A DNA stretch of 64,000 nucleotides from Stictocephala bisonia (taxonomy: Eukaryota > Arthropoda > Insecta > Hemiptera > Membracidae), in assembly GCA_035578905.1 (NCBI GenBank), contig JAQJVL010000152.1, positions 682,001 to 746,000 of the forward strand. The letters run 5' to 3'. The notes below the pieces were generated by a model. That model was not told where the DNA came from. It saw nothing but the letters and a program-made list of their open reading frames with translations, and did no database searches. Each line of letters starts with the position of its first letter. Positions within the stretch are counted from its first letter, which is position 1. Positions 33,225-44,695 of this stretch are shown piece after piece. The translations under genes and the position numbers were made by a program.

Positions 33225-33325
33225 TGTACACATCCGTACAGTGACAGTGGTATTGACACACCCACACACCCATTCACGAACAGTGGTATTGACCCTCCCG
33301 CTCAACAATACACGTACAGTGGTTC
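33225..33325 (+). repeat. Three-copy relative of the 14.4-kb minisatellite
   Basis: It contains repeated ACAGTGGTATTGAC-C and CACGTACAGTGGT motifs with the same spacing as the 36-bp unit at 14383-14720. Confidence 0.8.
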
Positions 33326-34802
33326 AATCTTAGTTAATTTCACGTATCACGCAACAAACAATAAATAAATATTATATTAATGATTGTCAAAAATATAAAT
33401 GGCTTACTCGTTCGTCAGTGACAGTAAACAATTATGAAAACTATTTTGATTGGTCGTAGATTTGATATGTTAATGAATGACAACATTAATCAATTATGCT
33501 ATTTGTTTGGGAACAACCTGTACGTGGGCATAATTGGTTTTTAATCAAGAGCTACTCTACTGAATATGTTGAGAATACACCCCTGTTCCTGTTACAGTTT
33601 CAGGGTAAATTAAACCAGACAATAAAAGAGTTACAACAAGTTAAATGTCACAAAATAAATATTATTCAAAAGGAGTTTTACAAATCTGAACAATGATGAA
33701 GCTGTTTTATCTATTAACGGTGTACTTAAGAGCTCCTCTTTTCATTAAGACCTATGTCATAATATATTGGTAAAATGTCTTTACGAACATCCATGTCATA
33801 ATAACTAGTAAATTTAAAATGTCTAAGGAAACATTACAGTAGAGAGAAAGTAAAAAAATTGCATATACAGTAAACTCTGGTTAACCAGTTAAATATGATG
33901 GAAGATGAATCCGGATAGTACAGAACGTAACAAAATTATAATTTTTAGACAATATTATGCCACGCAATTCCTCCCGCGATAGCGTAGGGCAAGTTGAATG
34001 TAATGCATCATACACACATATTGTTGCACATCCGATAAGCGAGCGGTGATGTTGTTGTATGCATATTTACCAGATTTACCTAGAAATCTACTGTAATTTA
34101 GTGGTTTCATCGTTAATTTATTCTTTTTATACTGTAAAAATATATAATTTACTTTGCAGTATATTACAATACTATATTGAAACATTTATAGTCTATTTTT
34201 ATTGATTTCAATAAAACGTTACCATAAATTACTGGGCTTAAACTTTAGCTTTTTGTTCTCTCAAACTCTTTAAATGGAATATGAATCATCGCAAATTAAA
34301 TTAATTGATAATTATAGTAGGTTACTAAGAAATCCAAAAGAACTCATTAAATTACAGAAATATCACTATAAAATACAACAATAACAAAATATTTCTTTTG
34401 GAGTTTACTGGAGTTTACTTAAGTTTACTGGACGACAGTAAACAAACAGACTGATGATTGACGATGTTCCCGATCTACCCTTCATGACAATTAATTGAAC
34501 TCTTCCAGCCACGTTGTTACAACATTGTATGTTTTGCCTGTGGGTTTTTTTTGGGTGCAAAACACAGTTACTACTGAAATACGACTACTATGTCTTAAAT
34601 TTTGTGCATATATTGAAAAATTAGCTGATCAGTGTAATCAGTGAAAGAGTGCAACGTTACCACGTTCGAAAGGAGTGCCGCCGCCTACTACCACCTTTGA
34701 AACCAAGTTTGTAATATTTGATTATGGTATTGGTTTATTCCTAATAATTGTTGTCTTTTCAGGTTAAAATGTAATTTTAATAGTAGTCTCAGTCCTTCCG
34801 AG

Positions 34803-34803
<1 letters not shown>

Positions 34804-34862
<59 letters not shown>
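34804..34862. repeat. (AT)n microsatellite
   Basis: This is a perfect AT dinucleotide run of about 58 bp inside the hAT element. Confidence 0.97.
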
Positions 34863-34868
<6 letters not shown>

Positions 34869-35189
34869 TTGTGCGTGTTGAATGTTATTTTAAATTAATT
34901 GTGTTTTTCAGGTACCATATATTTATGATTAGTTAATGTAATCTTATTTCAGTCTGATTTGAATATTAATTTTATTGTGTTTTACATTTTTCGTTGATAT
35001 CGTGACCTTGACAGTGCCTATTTGGCTATATTAATTTAACCCTGTTAATATTTTTTATATTGAGTAGAAGTTCATTTTGTTGTACTCCATTCTAGGATCT
35101 AGGTTAAAATGTAGATAATTATTAAAGTAGATAAGTTTATTAGTTTAAGAACGTAGTTTAATAACATGTTTTTGTAGATGTAATTTAGT

Positions 35190-35300
35190 TTTTAGCACTT
35201 GAAAAAGGTTTGGGTTTTACCAAATCGAAACGTCGTGATTGTTATTTTTCACGTAATGATGGCAAATGTCCAACTACCTTTGTCTCCCTCATCAAGTTTG
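35190..35300 (+). repeat. Possible Penelope-like 3' end (hairpin plus CGAAACGTCG)
   Basis: The sequence CACTTGAAAAAGG-hairpin-CGAAACGTCGTG (stem GGTTTGG/CCAAATC at 35207-35226) resembles the noncoding 3' regions of Penelope-like elements. There is no coding part next to it, so the call is tentative. Confidence 0.35.
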
Positions 35301-35904
35301 TAAGAACCTTTTCTCATAAATACTTTTCGACCTTTTTAAAATGACAGATTTAAAATGGTTTTACTGTAATTTTGTTTTCTTATTTAATTGTGTTGTTCTT
35401 AGGCTTCCACTTTTTTACTACAATATATTAATTTGCATACTTTAGGCCGCAGGTTACTGATCACTCGTTTTCACATTATATAGATCTATTATTTTGCTAC
35501 GATGAGTCAAGGGATTTTCGAAACACTAAATCAAGATTATTTATCTACATAAACAGAAATTGTGAAAAAATACAAAATAAGGATAAAAGCTTAATCAACA
35601 AACCACTACAAATACAAATCAATTCGCAATTGCTGTATTATCTTAAGTTTATAATAGTAATATATCATAACTAATGGTTTTGTGAGGATAATAACGTGAC
35701 CACGCGATTGATTTTCCTACCACTAAAAGCCAAGATAGAGTTGAATTTAGGACAAGTATAAAAATTTTGTTTGAACTAGTATATAAAGTTAAAAAATAAA
35801 ACGTACAGAAACGTATTTGTCCACCTTGTATTAAACACGTCCAAAAACGGAGTTTTGAGTAATACAAATGTAAAGTTAGTGGGTCTTTTGACATGTTTTA
35901 TAGA

Positions 35905-36310
35905 ATATAATAGAATATGTTTTATTGCCGTAGGATATTTTACAAAAATACATAGCAAAAGTCATTAAAACTAGGATTGTCAACGGTGACTACTTATTTA
36001 AAATCTGTCCAACTCCATAGTCCATCGGTAAATTCTGGAATGGAATAAAACACTTTCTTCATAAGAAATTTATGCACAGTCTTCTTGAAGATTTTAATGT
36101 CAAGGCCTCTGACTTCCACCGGTAGCTTGTTCCAGAACTTGCTGCCAGTAATAAGAGGGTTTTGGTCACACTTATGTAGCCTACTACGGGGAATATCAAT
36201 AGTAACATTATGTTTAGTGCTATAAGTGCTGTAAATAGTGTACGAAAACAGGACAACTCATAGAGGTGGCCCACTGTCGAGTGTCCACACCACTCAAGCA
36301 TATTTATATG
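35905..36310 (-). pseudogene. LINE 3' fragment (thumb and 3' UTR)
   Basis: On the minus strand it reads IDIPRSRLHKCDQNPLITGS, KFWNKLPVEVRGLDIKIFKK and VHKFLMKKVFYSIPEF, followed by a short 3' UTR ending in GGCAATAAAACAT. This is the C-terminal end of a LINE ORF2 nested inside the hAT element. Confidence 0.75.
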
Positions 36311-36722
36311 TTCGCATACTGGAATTTATAATTTGGTGTGTTTAACAAGCTACATGCCTTTACACTTGTTCGCAAACAAGACAACTGGCGAGGGGTACAG
36401 TTGCAATCACACACCAAGCAGAGCGTATGCTGTCACACCACTATGTCCACCGCTGACAAACTTCAAAGACCAGTGTACAACTTGCTCCAAAAGGCTCCCT
36501 GGTTGCTATAAAACCAATGGTTTAGTTTAAACGTTTTATAACTAAAATTGGAAGACTTATCTGGCCTAATATCACTTTTGATACAGGCCTGAATCGTTTC
36601 TTATCTAGTAGATTATTAAGTATTTTCTTTTTTGTTGCATGAAATGTGGCCCCCCTGTTAACTAAGTCTGTGTGGCCCCGGGGCAATTTGCCCCCTTTGC
36701 CCCCCCCCTCTGGGCGGCCCTG

Positions 36723-36730
36723 CACCTATC
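36723..36730 (+). repeat. hAT TSD, right (CACCTATC)
   Basis: This copy is identical to 32391-32398. Confidence 0.95.
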
Positions 36731-37296
36731 TGCACACGCTGCCGCCGGTCAGACAAATAGGACCTCACCCAAGAGATTGCCTGTTAGAAAATCCTTTTGC
36801 TGTAAATTCAATTAAGTAAGTCTTGGGCTGATACACATTTGCACATTTGCGTGAAACCCGGGCTGGCAATTGTATATGCTATTGTTTTCAGTCAAGTATT
36901 CAGTTATATGACAGTTTAAACTCTTTCAAGGCTTTTAGAGAGAGCGGGAAAAATAATAATATACTGTGGATCGGCTAGAAATCCTTACAGATGAAGGGGT
37001 TGAGGTCTTTGCCAAGTGACGGACAAGGACAGACTTCCATTGAGCAGGGAAAATATGTCTACCAAGAGATGTATTATATTTTTTTGTAACCCTAGGTAAT
37101 AATTCAAATGAAATGTCTTTTACCATAAGAATTGGAATTATATCAAAGCCCCCAGCATTACTAGTTATACGGCGAAAAGCCTTCAAAATAGCCTGAAAGA
37201 TAGGTTTAAAATAAAATTCAGAGGGATGAGCTGTCTGCCGATCATTAGAAAGTTTAACAAACTCTTGGATATACTTCTCAACTGAAACCTGGTCAT
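36731..37296 (-). pseudogene. LINE RT fragment, 5' part (same copy as 31340-32390)
   Basis: On the minus strand: ILKAFRRITSNAGGFDIIPI (block 1), LPRVTKKYNTSLGRHIFPAQ and WKSVLVRHLAKTSTPSSV (block 2). It then degenerates to the TSD, across which the RRQRVQIGD motif is completed by 32390. The hAT insertion split one LINE copy in two. Confidence 0.75.
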
Positions 37297-37456
37297 TGAA
37301 ATGAAATGAAATAGTTGTTATTGCTTTATGAAAATATGTACATATTGTATAGCAAAAGCCATATTATTAGTAATAATGATCATACAAACTAATGATACAT
37401 TAAGTGATGGGATAAAATAAATATAATAACAATTTCAGCAAAGTTTAGTGGGGGAA
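37297..37456 (-). repeat. LINE 3' UTR with (TTTCA)n tail
   Basis: The minus strand ends TATTTCATTTCATTTCA at 37297 after an AT-rich stretch containing GCAATAACAAC. It looks like a short LINE 3' end inserted next to, or into, the older LINE. Confidence 0.45.
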
Positions 37457-37660
37457 TTAATAATAATAATAAATCTTTTATTGCGTGAACAATATAAAAA
37501 CATTGTATCGCAAACGTCAGTATTAAAATGAATTAATCTAAGGCTTTATTTTAAACAATCATTCATAACAATAAATACACACAAACATACATACAAGGAG
37601 GGCATTCACACACATCTACCTATAGTGTTTGAAACTCCCACAACAGTCAACGGGATGTGT

Positions 37661-39186
37661 CTAGCCAATTAAGTTGGTTTCCCAGTCGTGTGCTAGGAAC
37701 TCTCCGATGCTGTAAAAAGCCTGGGACAACAGTATGTCTCTCAAGCGGGTCTTAAATATTTTTGAATTTGGAGCAATTTTAATTTCTTTAGGTAAGCTGT
37801 TAATTAATTTGACACCCACCTGCGAGGGCAGGTGTTGATAGACTACCGTTCTGTGTTGCCCAGTACGGTAGTCATCTCTGCCTCTAGTATTATAATTATG
37901 TAAGTCACTGCCCCTTATCAGGTTGCAAGGCAGAGTCAACAGCTTGAGTTGTTTGAACATTGGTTTGCACGACTCTCTGCTCATTAAATTTGCAATAATT
38001 CGGACTGACTTCTTTTGTAGTCTAAACACTCTCAAGAATTCACTATATACACCACCTCCCCAAATCACCAGTCCATAGGAAAGGTGAGGGTAAATGAGAC
38101 CACAATATGCCGTCATCAGTACCTGAATAGGGCAGTATTTAGAGAGAGTTCTCAGTACATTAATGCCTGAGGATAACTTAGAGCATACACTATTAATATG
38201 GTCATTCCATGTCAAACCTCTGTCGAGGTATATTCCAAGGAATTTAGTGGACTCCACTTCTTCTAGCACAGAGTCCGCCAGTAACACAGAGGGGCTACTT
38301 CTGAAATAAATGGGCCTCAAACAAAAGTTGATGACCTGTGATTTTGTTGAATTTGTTGTAAGGTTCAGCATATTAAAATGCTGAGCACAACTGTTAAAAT
38401 CAAGGTAAACGTTTGATTCTAGATTTTCTTTACAGTTTTCACTAAAGCAAAGAGTCGTGTCATCGGCATATTGGACGAGTTGACCATGCTGCAGGATGAA
38501 CCAATATCATTGACATAAATCAAGAACAGAAATGGGCTGAGTATTGATCCCTGGGGGACGCCATAACTCAGCTGTTTGGATTTTGAACGTTTGTTTGAAA
38601 TTTGGACTTGCTGAGATCGATGGTTCAAGAATGATTTTAACCACAGGTGTGAAACACCTCTGATACCATACGTCTCAAGTTTTTGTAGTAGTATACTGTG
38701 GTCAACGCAATCGAAAGCCTTGGAAAGGTCTAAGAATACACCTAGGGTGTGCTTGCGACCTTCAAGGCCCCTGACAATTTTATCGACAAGGCTTACAACA
38801 GCTTCTGTAGTCGATTTACCTTTCCTAAAACAAAACTGATTTTTTGAAAGCACATTGTGTTTTTCAAAAAAGTTCATCAACCGTGACAGAAAAAGTTTCT
38901 CGAAAATTTTACTGAACACGGGTAAAATAGAAATAGGCCTGAAATTATCTATTGAATAGAGATCTCCTTTTTTAAATATTGGTGTTACTTTTGCTGCCTT
39001 AAGAGAATTTGGAACGGTTCCATTTAAAAAAGAAAGGTTGACTAACATTGTTAATGGGCATAGAATATGCTGATAACATTTCTTAATCAGCCACATTGAA
39101 AGATAATTTATATCATTCGATTTTTTAGAATGGAGGTGACGGATCAGAGAAGCCAGTTCGTCCTCTGTAACCAGAGCTAATGCCAT
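37661..39186 (-). pseudogene. Reverse transcriptase of the FLYWCH/SGNH LINE
   Basis: The upstream frame (38419-39186) has [78 protein letters not shown] (catalytic Asp) and [21 protein letters not shown] frameshift falls just before the catalytic box, which reads [16 protein letters not shown] in the neighbouring frame (about 38445-38490). The downstream frame (37661-38371) has STKFLGIYLDRGLTWNDHIN, LMTAYCGLIYPHLSYGLVIW and GVKLINSLPKEIK and ends in a stop after about 236 codons. All three RT acids are present, so only the single frameshift breaks the enzyme. Confidence 0.88.
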
Positions 39187-39579
39187 GGAGGCTAGTGGAT
39201 TATGACAACGAGAAGGAACTGAGGATGACTGTCCCGTTACAGGCCGTTGTTGGGCTTTGTAGAGAAGAACTGGTTGAACTAATCCGCCACTCTAGTAGCA
39301 TCAGTTACCAACTCGTCACCAATCTTTAATGATATATCTTTTGTTGTGCTTGTATTTTTTTTTTTTTTTAGAATTAATTATGTTCCAGGTCGTTTTGGAA
39401 ACATTACGTGAGTTTAAAATGTCTTTGTTAATTTCATAGGCCTTGGAAGAGTTTATCACCTTATTGTATAGTTTCTTATATTTTTTAACTTATAGTTTGA
39501 AGTTAACATTATTTGTACACCTCATTAGTTCGGAGTAAAACTTAATTTTTTCTCTCGCGACCAAAATTCCTCGTGTAAT

Positions 39580-40340
39580 TCAGGACCTACTTTTAGACTG
39601 AATACAATATTTGATTTCTTTAATTGGACAGCACAAATTTACGTGATACAAAAAACAATTTTCAAATGCATTGAAATTATCCTCAACAGAGTTGTTGTAA
39701 TTTAAAAACTGCCAATTTTCTGTAGCTAACGATTGGTTGAGAAGAGTTATATTTGCGGGGCTAGTGTCCATTATCTTACGACAGATAGGAGATTCCTTTT
39801 CTGGGCAGAGCCCGCTGATAACGGCCTCTAGGCCGTAATGGTCGCCTACAGCTGTGTTGACCACTGTAACTACGGTGTTTGGTATGTCAGTGATTACGAT
39901 ATCAATTGCCGACTGAGATCCGATTGTAACCCTTGTGGGAGAGTTCACTAGCCACTCGAGGCCAAATGATTTTAAAGTATCTGCAAGTCACTCTGTGGAG
40001 GGATTTTCAATATCAATAGTATCAATATTGAAATCCCCCACAATAACGAAATGAGATTTACTACTGGTCGTCACGTTTGTAAGTAGCGTTTCTAATTTAT
40101 AAAAAAATTCATTTATATTGCCACTAGGAGACCTGTATAAGCCAATAATAATAATGCTTTTTGTCTCTGTAAGCAGCTTTATAGCTGTTACTTCAAAATC
40201 TTTTTCAGTCAAATTTTGAAGGGTATAACCTTGTAACTATTTTTTTGTAAATATTGCGACACCTCCCCCTTTGAGGGAGGTTCGACAGAAGCTGTTTGCT
40301 ATTGTGTAGTTCTCAAGTTTACAGAACTCTATATTACTGT
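39580..40340 (-). pseudogene. AP endonuclease of the FLYWCH/SGNH LINE, C-terminal part
   Basis: Frames 39988-40212 (IIIIGLYRSPSGNINEFFYK, FVIVGDFNIDT) and 39580-39948 (SAIDIVITDIPNTVVTVVNT, VGDHYGLEAVISG) give the D-x-N and terminal D-H motifs of the endonuclease. The N-terminal motifs lie in the neighbouring ORF (40237-40500). Stops near 40230 and 39960 interrupt it. Confidence 0.8.
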
Positions 40341-41260
40341 TGCTGAAGCCAATTTCTGACAGAACCAGTACGTCTGGATGGCGTTCTTTCCATAAAAGGT
40401 TAATATCGTCCAGTTTGTTAGTTGCGTACTGTGCGTTCTGATGGATAATATTAATGTTTTCATTGGTTATTTCGGATTTTAAATTTTGAATGTTGTTTTT
40501 AAATTGTTGCTTTTTTAATTTTTCCTCGTTGACTTGTGTGGGGGTCCCTAAAAAAGATAAAACACTTGAATTTACAATATGTTCCCCAATTAACAAAGGA
40601 GATGGAACATCTTCGTGAGTAGGGGACTGCAAAACCACTGGCTGGGAGCTAGTGACGGCTTCGGCGTAAGTGTCGTACCGCAGCGTGAATGGGCCGGGTG
40701 AAGGCAGCGGTGAGAGGTTCATCGCTGGTTTTCGGGGGACGGGTCGTCGACTCTCAGTTGGAAGGCTCCTCACCACCATATCCGCCAGCAGCCTCTTGTC
40801 CCGCATCGAGAGGTGTTGGCCGTGTGTGGTAAAATACTTTCGGTCCATTCTGTCAAGGTTCAGCACCGGGATGTTGTGTCGGGCAGCAAGTTTCTCAATG
40901 AAAGCATTTACCAAGACGATCTCCTCATGGACAGGGTCAACTGGGTCATGCACGTCGTGGCGATGTGGTAGGATTGCAACTATCAATTCAGTGGTGGCTG
41001 AACGGGCAGTGATAATATCCTCAAAGTGGCGGTAGATGTTCCGCTGCGCACCGACGGCAACGTCATTCGAGCCGGCGATCAGCACCTCACAGTGAAGTTC
41101 GGGTCCAGGTGCTGGTGGAACTGCTGCTCGGCTCAGGTCAACAACGTTGAGGAGCCGAGCGCCAGGTTTACAAATCCCGCTCACCGAAGTTCTGAGGCCG
41201 ATCCGATCACTCACTAGTCTTGCGATATGACGAGTGTGACTGTCACCCTTTATGATAATA
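40237..41260 (-). pseudogene. SGNH esterase joined to endonuclease N-terminus
   Basis: The open frame shows all four blocks of an SGNH/GDSL hydrolase: IIKGDSHTRHIARLV (Ser, about 41215-41260), SGICKPGARLLN (Gly), EVLIAGSNDVAVG (Asn) and YFTTHGQHLSMRDKRLLAD (Asp and His). A Pro-rich spacer follows, then the start of the AP endonuclease, INIIHQNAQYATNKLDDINL, HPDVLVLSEIGF and KGGGVAIF. The ORF therefore carries esterase and endonuclease in one continuous frame. In CR1-type LINEs the esterase is thought to act on lipids or acetyl esters, but its role in transposition is unknown. Confidence 0.85.
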
Positions 41261-41400
41261 GATTTTATATTAGAATTGTAAACTGAGAAAAGTGTTTTAC
41301 GGAATTTTCGATTTATTTAGCTTTTGTTTAATATTTGGATTGCTTTGCCCTTTTTTAACTGGCCTTGGTAGGAATTCCTTTGGTATTTTATTTTCATTTT

Positions 41401-41434
41401 TCAAAGCCTATGGTTTGCGGTAATTTGTGTTACG

Positions 41435-41472
<38 letters not shown>

Positions 41473-42297
41473 CTGCCATGCTTGATTTGACTCCTTACAC
41501 GCACAGTTTTGTAATTCGAGTTTGAGGAGGCAGTTGTTTTCTGCACCAAGCACTTCTACAGTCGTCCTTAGACTGGTTATTAACTCGCTACACTCGTCGT
41601 CTGGCAAGATTGTGTTCGCTTTGGGATGGGCTAGTGCGTCGCATTGTACAGAGATATCCCTGGTGTCCATCGTGGATGCAGCATGCGCGGAAAAATTTAA
41701 AGATGGCATGAGGTCACACTGTACACTACAGTCAGCTGACGAAGATGCCTGGTTGACATGAGGCGAAGAAATTGGAGAATTTACCACAAAAATCTGGTCA
41801 TTGTACTGTAGCAAACGTTTGTCAGATTCAATGGTGTGATCTAAGACTTTTTGCATTTCGTCTTTGAGACGGGCAATCTCTTTCTTGAGGCGGAAGATCT
41901 CTGACGCCTGGTTCTCGGGTGTAGCTGGGGTCACGAAAGAAGTGACGGGAGTAGTCAATGTGGCACAGGTTTCGGAGCTGGACGTATCCAAGGCAGGGGT
42001 TGAAACAGAGAGGGGTGAAGAGTCTTCAACCATGGATGGCAGCTGGTAGCGTCTTTGCTGAGGTGGAGTGGGCGTCAGGGCTCTCATAGTGACTGGGTGA
42101 GGCCCGTTGTGTTTCTCGTCAGACAAATAAATTACATTTTTGTCTGGATTAGTCCTTATTTGGGCTTTGCAGACTTTACCTAAGCATCGCCAGACAAGAT
42201 CTCCATTCTTTACAGCGTAGCTCTCACGATATTTGTTATTATTGTATAAGATCCTGTCTTTGCCATTTTTACCGTCTCTAATATAAAGGACATTGTC
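41401..42297 (-). pseudogene. LINE ORF1: FLYWCH finger plus coiled coil
   Basis: The frame is open from 42297 to 41401. Near the N-terminus (42090-42297) is a FLYWCH-type zinc finger with the expected Tyr-Trp-Cys-Cys-His-His pattern: ILYNNNKYRESYAVKNGDLV, WRCLGKVCKAQIRTN, IYLSDEKHNGPHPV. Then come a Pro/Ser/Thr-rich stretch and a heptad-like coiled coil (EIFRLKKEIARLKDEMQKVL). The frame ends after a run of about 12 Lys codons encoded by a 27-28 base A tract (41439-41467), where slippage probably broke the continuity with the esterase. An in-frame TAA lies just upstream of the finger and no in-frame ATG precedes it, so the true start is uncertain or lost. Confidence 0.75.
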
Positions 42298-42979
42298 AAT
42301 AAATTATTTACAAATAACTCTTATAGATTTAATAATATAAAATAATTGCCAGTTAAATAAATAATATTAATAAGTTAAGGTTGAATTATAAAATTTTTTT
42401 TAATTCCAAAGATTGCACATTAAGCAAAATCAAACACTTTTTCAGGCAAAAAGTATTGATATCCATGCAAGTATTGAACCCATTATATCCACTTTACTGA
42501 GTGGAGGCGGTATCGGTTACGCCACTTCTACTGATAAGCATCTGCCGTAGTTTGTTATTCAAATGGTGCGTCACTCGCAAAGTTTGAGTCAGCGAGGGAG
42601 TATAGAAGTTTGTTCAAGTCTAACCTAGAACTGTGAGTGGTTAGAACGTTACTGCATTACTCACGTAAATCATTCAGTTTGAGTCCATATCAGTGTTCAA
42701 AATACACCCCTTGCACTTGCATGTAAGTCACTACACCAGTAAAGTGTTAACGGATGGTAAAAAACCTATTTAAAAAGTATAAAAACTCGGAGCGTGCCGT
42801 TAGTCGTGTGTACAGGTAGAACCAGGCCTACCAATTCATTCATTCACAGAGTCACGCATACATTCGCTACAAAAACTCTTCTACAGCAAAAACATTCTTA
42901 CAGGATCTCTCCCAAGCCGTCTGCAAATTAGAGGTCTGCTATAAATTCACCCACAGAATAACAAGTGAGAGCCACTAAG

Positions 42980-44370
42980 TAGCCTTTTATTCCAGGCTTA
43001 ATTTGTTTAAATTTTGTTCCCTTATAATATAATCTGGAAGAATGTTTAAAATTTTGACGCCTGCTAGAGATGGTTTGCGTTCCATGGCCGATGTACGGTG
43101 CCGAGCCACTCTAAAACTGTGACTACTTCTTGTTTCGTGTTGATGGATGTCGCTACCTCGTGTTAAATTACATTTGAATCTACAATAAAATGCAGTATCC
43201 AAAATGTAAATGTAAGGCAGTGTTATCAAACCTAATTCCCTGAAGGGCTTTTTACATGACTCTCTAACTTTTAATTTTGAAATTATTCGGATTGCTCTTT
43301 TTGGTAGCCGAAAAACTCTTTGAAGTTTGTCTATGAAACAGCTATCCCACAGTATTACTCCGTAGGTAAGGTGAGGTTAAATGAGACCAAAATAGGCCAT
43401 TAACTGTACATTAACTATGCAAAATTTTGAAATGTTTCTCAAAGCAAAAATACCAGTGGCAATTTTTGCACAAACACTGTCAATGTGACAGCTCCAGGTC
43501 AACGCCCTATCTAGGTGAATTCCCGGGTACTTGACAGAGTTTGTTTCATCAAGAAGAATGCCATCAACCATTATCAGTGGCTTTAAGCAAGACTCTTGAT
43601 CTCTTAAAGAAAACTGAATGTAATTTGTTTTTAAATGGTTTGTAGATAAATATTTCTTTTCAAATTGTTGAACACAGGCATTAAGATTAGTGAATGCTTC
43701 AATTTCAAGTGCATGAATGGACTTAGCTTTGAAGCAGAGTGCTGTATCGTCCGCATATTGAACGATATTTCCACTCAAGACAGAAGACCCTACCTCACTA
43801 ACGTAAACCAGGAAGAGAACTGGGCCTGTGGAACTCCACAATGAACTCTTTTACTATTAGAAAATGAATCACCAATTTCAACACATTGACTTCTGTCGTC
43901 CAAGTAAGATTTGAGCCATGAGTAAGGAAGGCCGCGAATGCTACATCTTTCAAGTTTTGCTAATAAAATGTTGTGATTGACACAATCAAAGGCCTTGGAC
44001 AAGTCTAAAAAAAACACCAACCGTTTTTTGTCAGTTTTCAACGATATCTTTTTGTCATTCACATGATACAAGTGGTAAAAAATATATACAACTCGTTTAA
44101 GGGTACATAGGCTGGATGATACTCTTTCTGTTTGCCAAAGACAAGCAAGGTCTTTAACTTTCCGCTAAAATTCACGGATTGACTGTTTTTGGTTTAAAAC
44201 AGAATATGATGTGTACACTTAAGTCTAGAATTTCTTAAAAGTTGTTTAACTCGATTTCTCATGTGTCGATATTTTTGTTCATTCGGCATTTTACGTTTGT
44301 TTGGATTTTCTAAAAAGTGAATCCCTCCAAGTCTAATTAAACATTCTGGCAATATTTTAATCAGACCCTG
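42980..44370 (-). pseudogene. Second, 5'-truncated copy of a related LINE
   Basis: On the minus strand: linker RHMRNRVKQLLRNSRLK (44240-44300), [20 protein letters not shown] (block A), GDSFSNSKRVHCGVPQ, NIVQYADDTALCFKAKS (intact YADD, 43740-43790), VKYPGIHLDRALTWSCHIDS, a VQLMAYFGLIXP block and SLAGVKILNILPDYI near the end. It matches the RT of 37661-39186 block for block. A small internal deletion or rearrangement lies near 44075-44110 and a frameshift near 43820. Confidence 0.85.
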
Positions 44371-44695
44371 AATTTTTTTATATCACGTAATGACTAGGAG
44401 TTGGCTAATACATAGTAAAAATATAAGAAAATTAACACTCTTTCCGGTAGTTATTAGCCGCTAATATTAAACTATTTCCGTTCCGTTTTTCTCTCCCGGA
44501 ACATGCTAAACCGAAACCGAAACTGAACAGTCCAAACACGGAAAAAACCGTTTTTGTAAAGTGAAGTAGTTCAGTTCAGTTCTAGTTGTACTTAGAGTTT
44601 TGGCTTTACTACATTTAAACTGTGTTGAATACGTAATGATTGACGTGTTTTGTGATGTTGTTTTCAATTTAACTATTTTAAACTAGATTCTAAAA

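Larger units (their letters stand above)
32399..36722. mobile_element. hAT-type DNA transposon, non-autonomous, 4.3 kb
   Basis: The termini are perfect 15-bp inverted repeats CAGGGCCGCCCAGAG, followed on each side by a GGCCCCGGGGCAA block, and the element is flanked by a perfect 8-bp TSD CACCTATC. CAG ends plus an 8-bp TSD are hAT signatures. No transposase ORF was found inside. The interior holds a three-copy minisatellite, an AT microsatellite, a LINE 3' fragment and AT-rich filler. It sits in the RT gene of an older LINE. Removing it joins the LINE frame as RRQRVQIGDRTSD. Confidence 0.92.
37457..42310 (-). mobile_element. LINE with FLYWCH, coiled coil, SGNH esterase, EN and RT
   Basis: This near full-length CR1/L2-group element of about 4.85 kb lies on the minus strand. 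Order from its 5' side: FLYWCH zinc finger, coiled-coil ORF1, SGNH esterase, AP endonuclease, RT, 3' UTR with a (TTA)n tail at about 37457-37475. Esterase domains in ORF1 are known from CR1-clade LINEs. The FLYWCH finger at the N-terminus is unusual. The copy has a few frameshifts (in the poly-Lys run, inside the EN and at YADD) but keeps most catalytic motifs. The 5' end was not located precisely. Confidence 0.88.

Noticed and set aside
35190..35240. Hammerhead ribozyme of a Penelope-like element
   Set aside because: The CGAAAC segment is present, but no CTGATGA core at suitable spacing was found.
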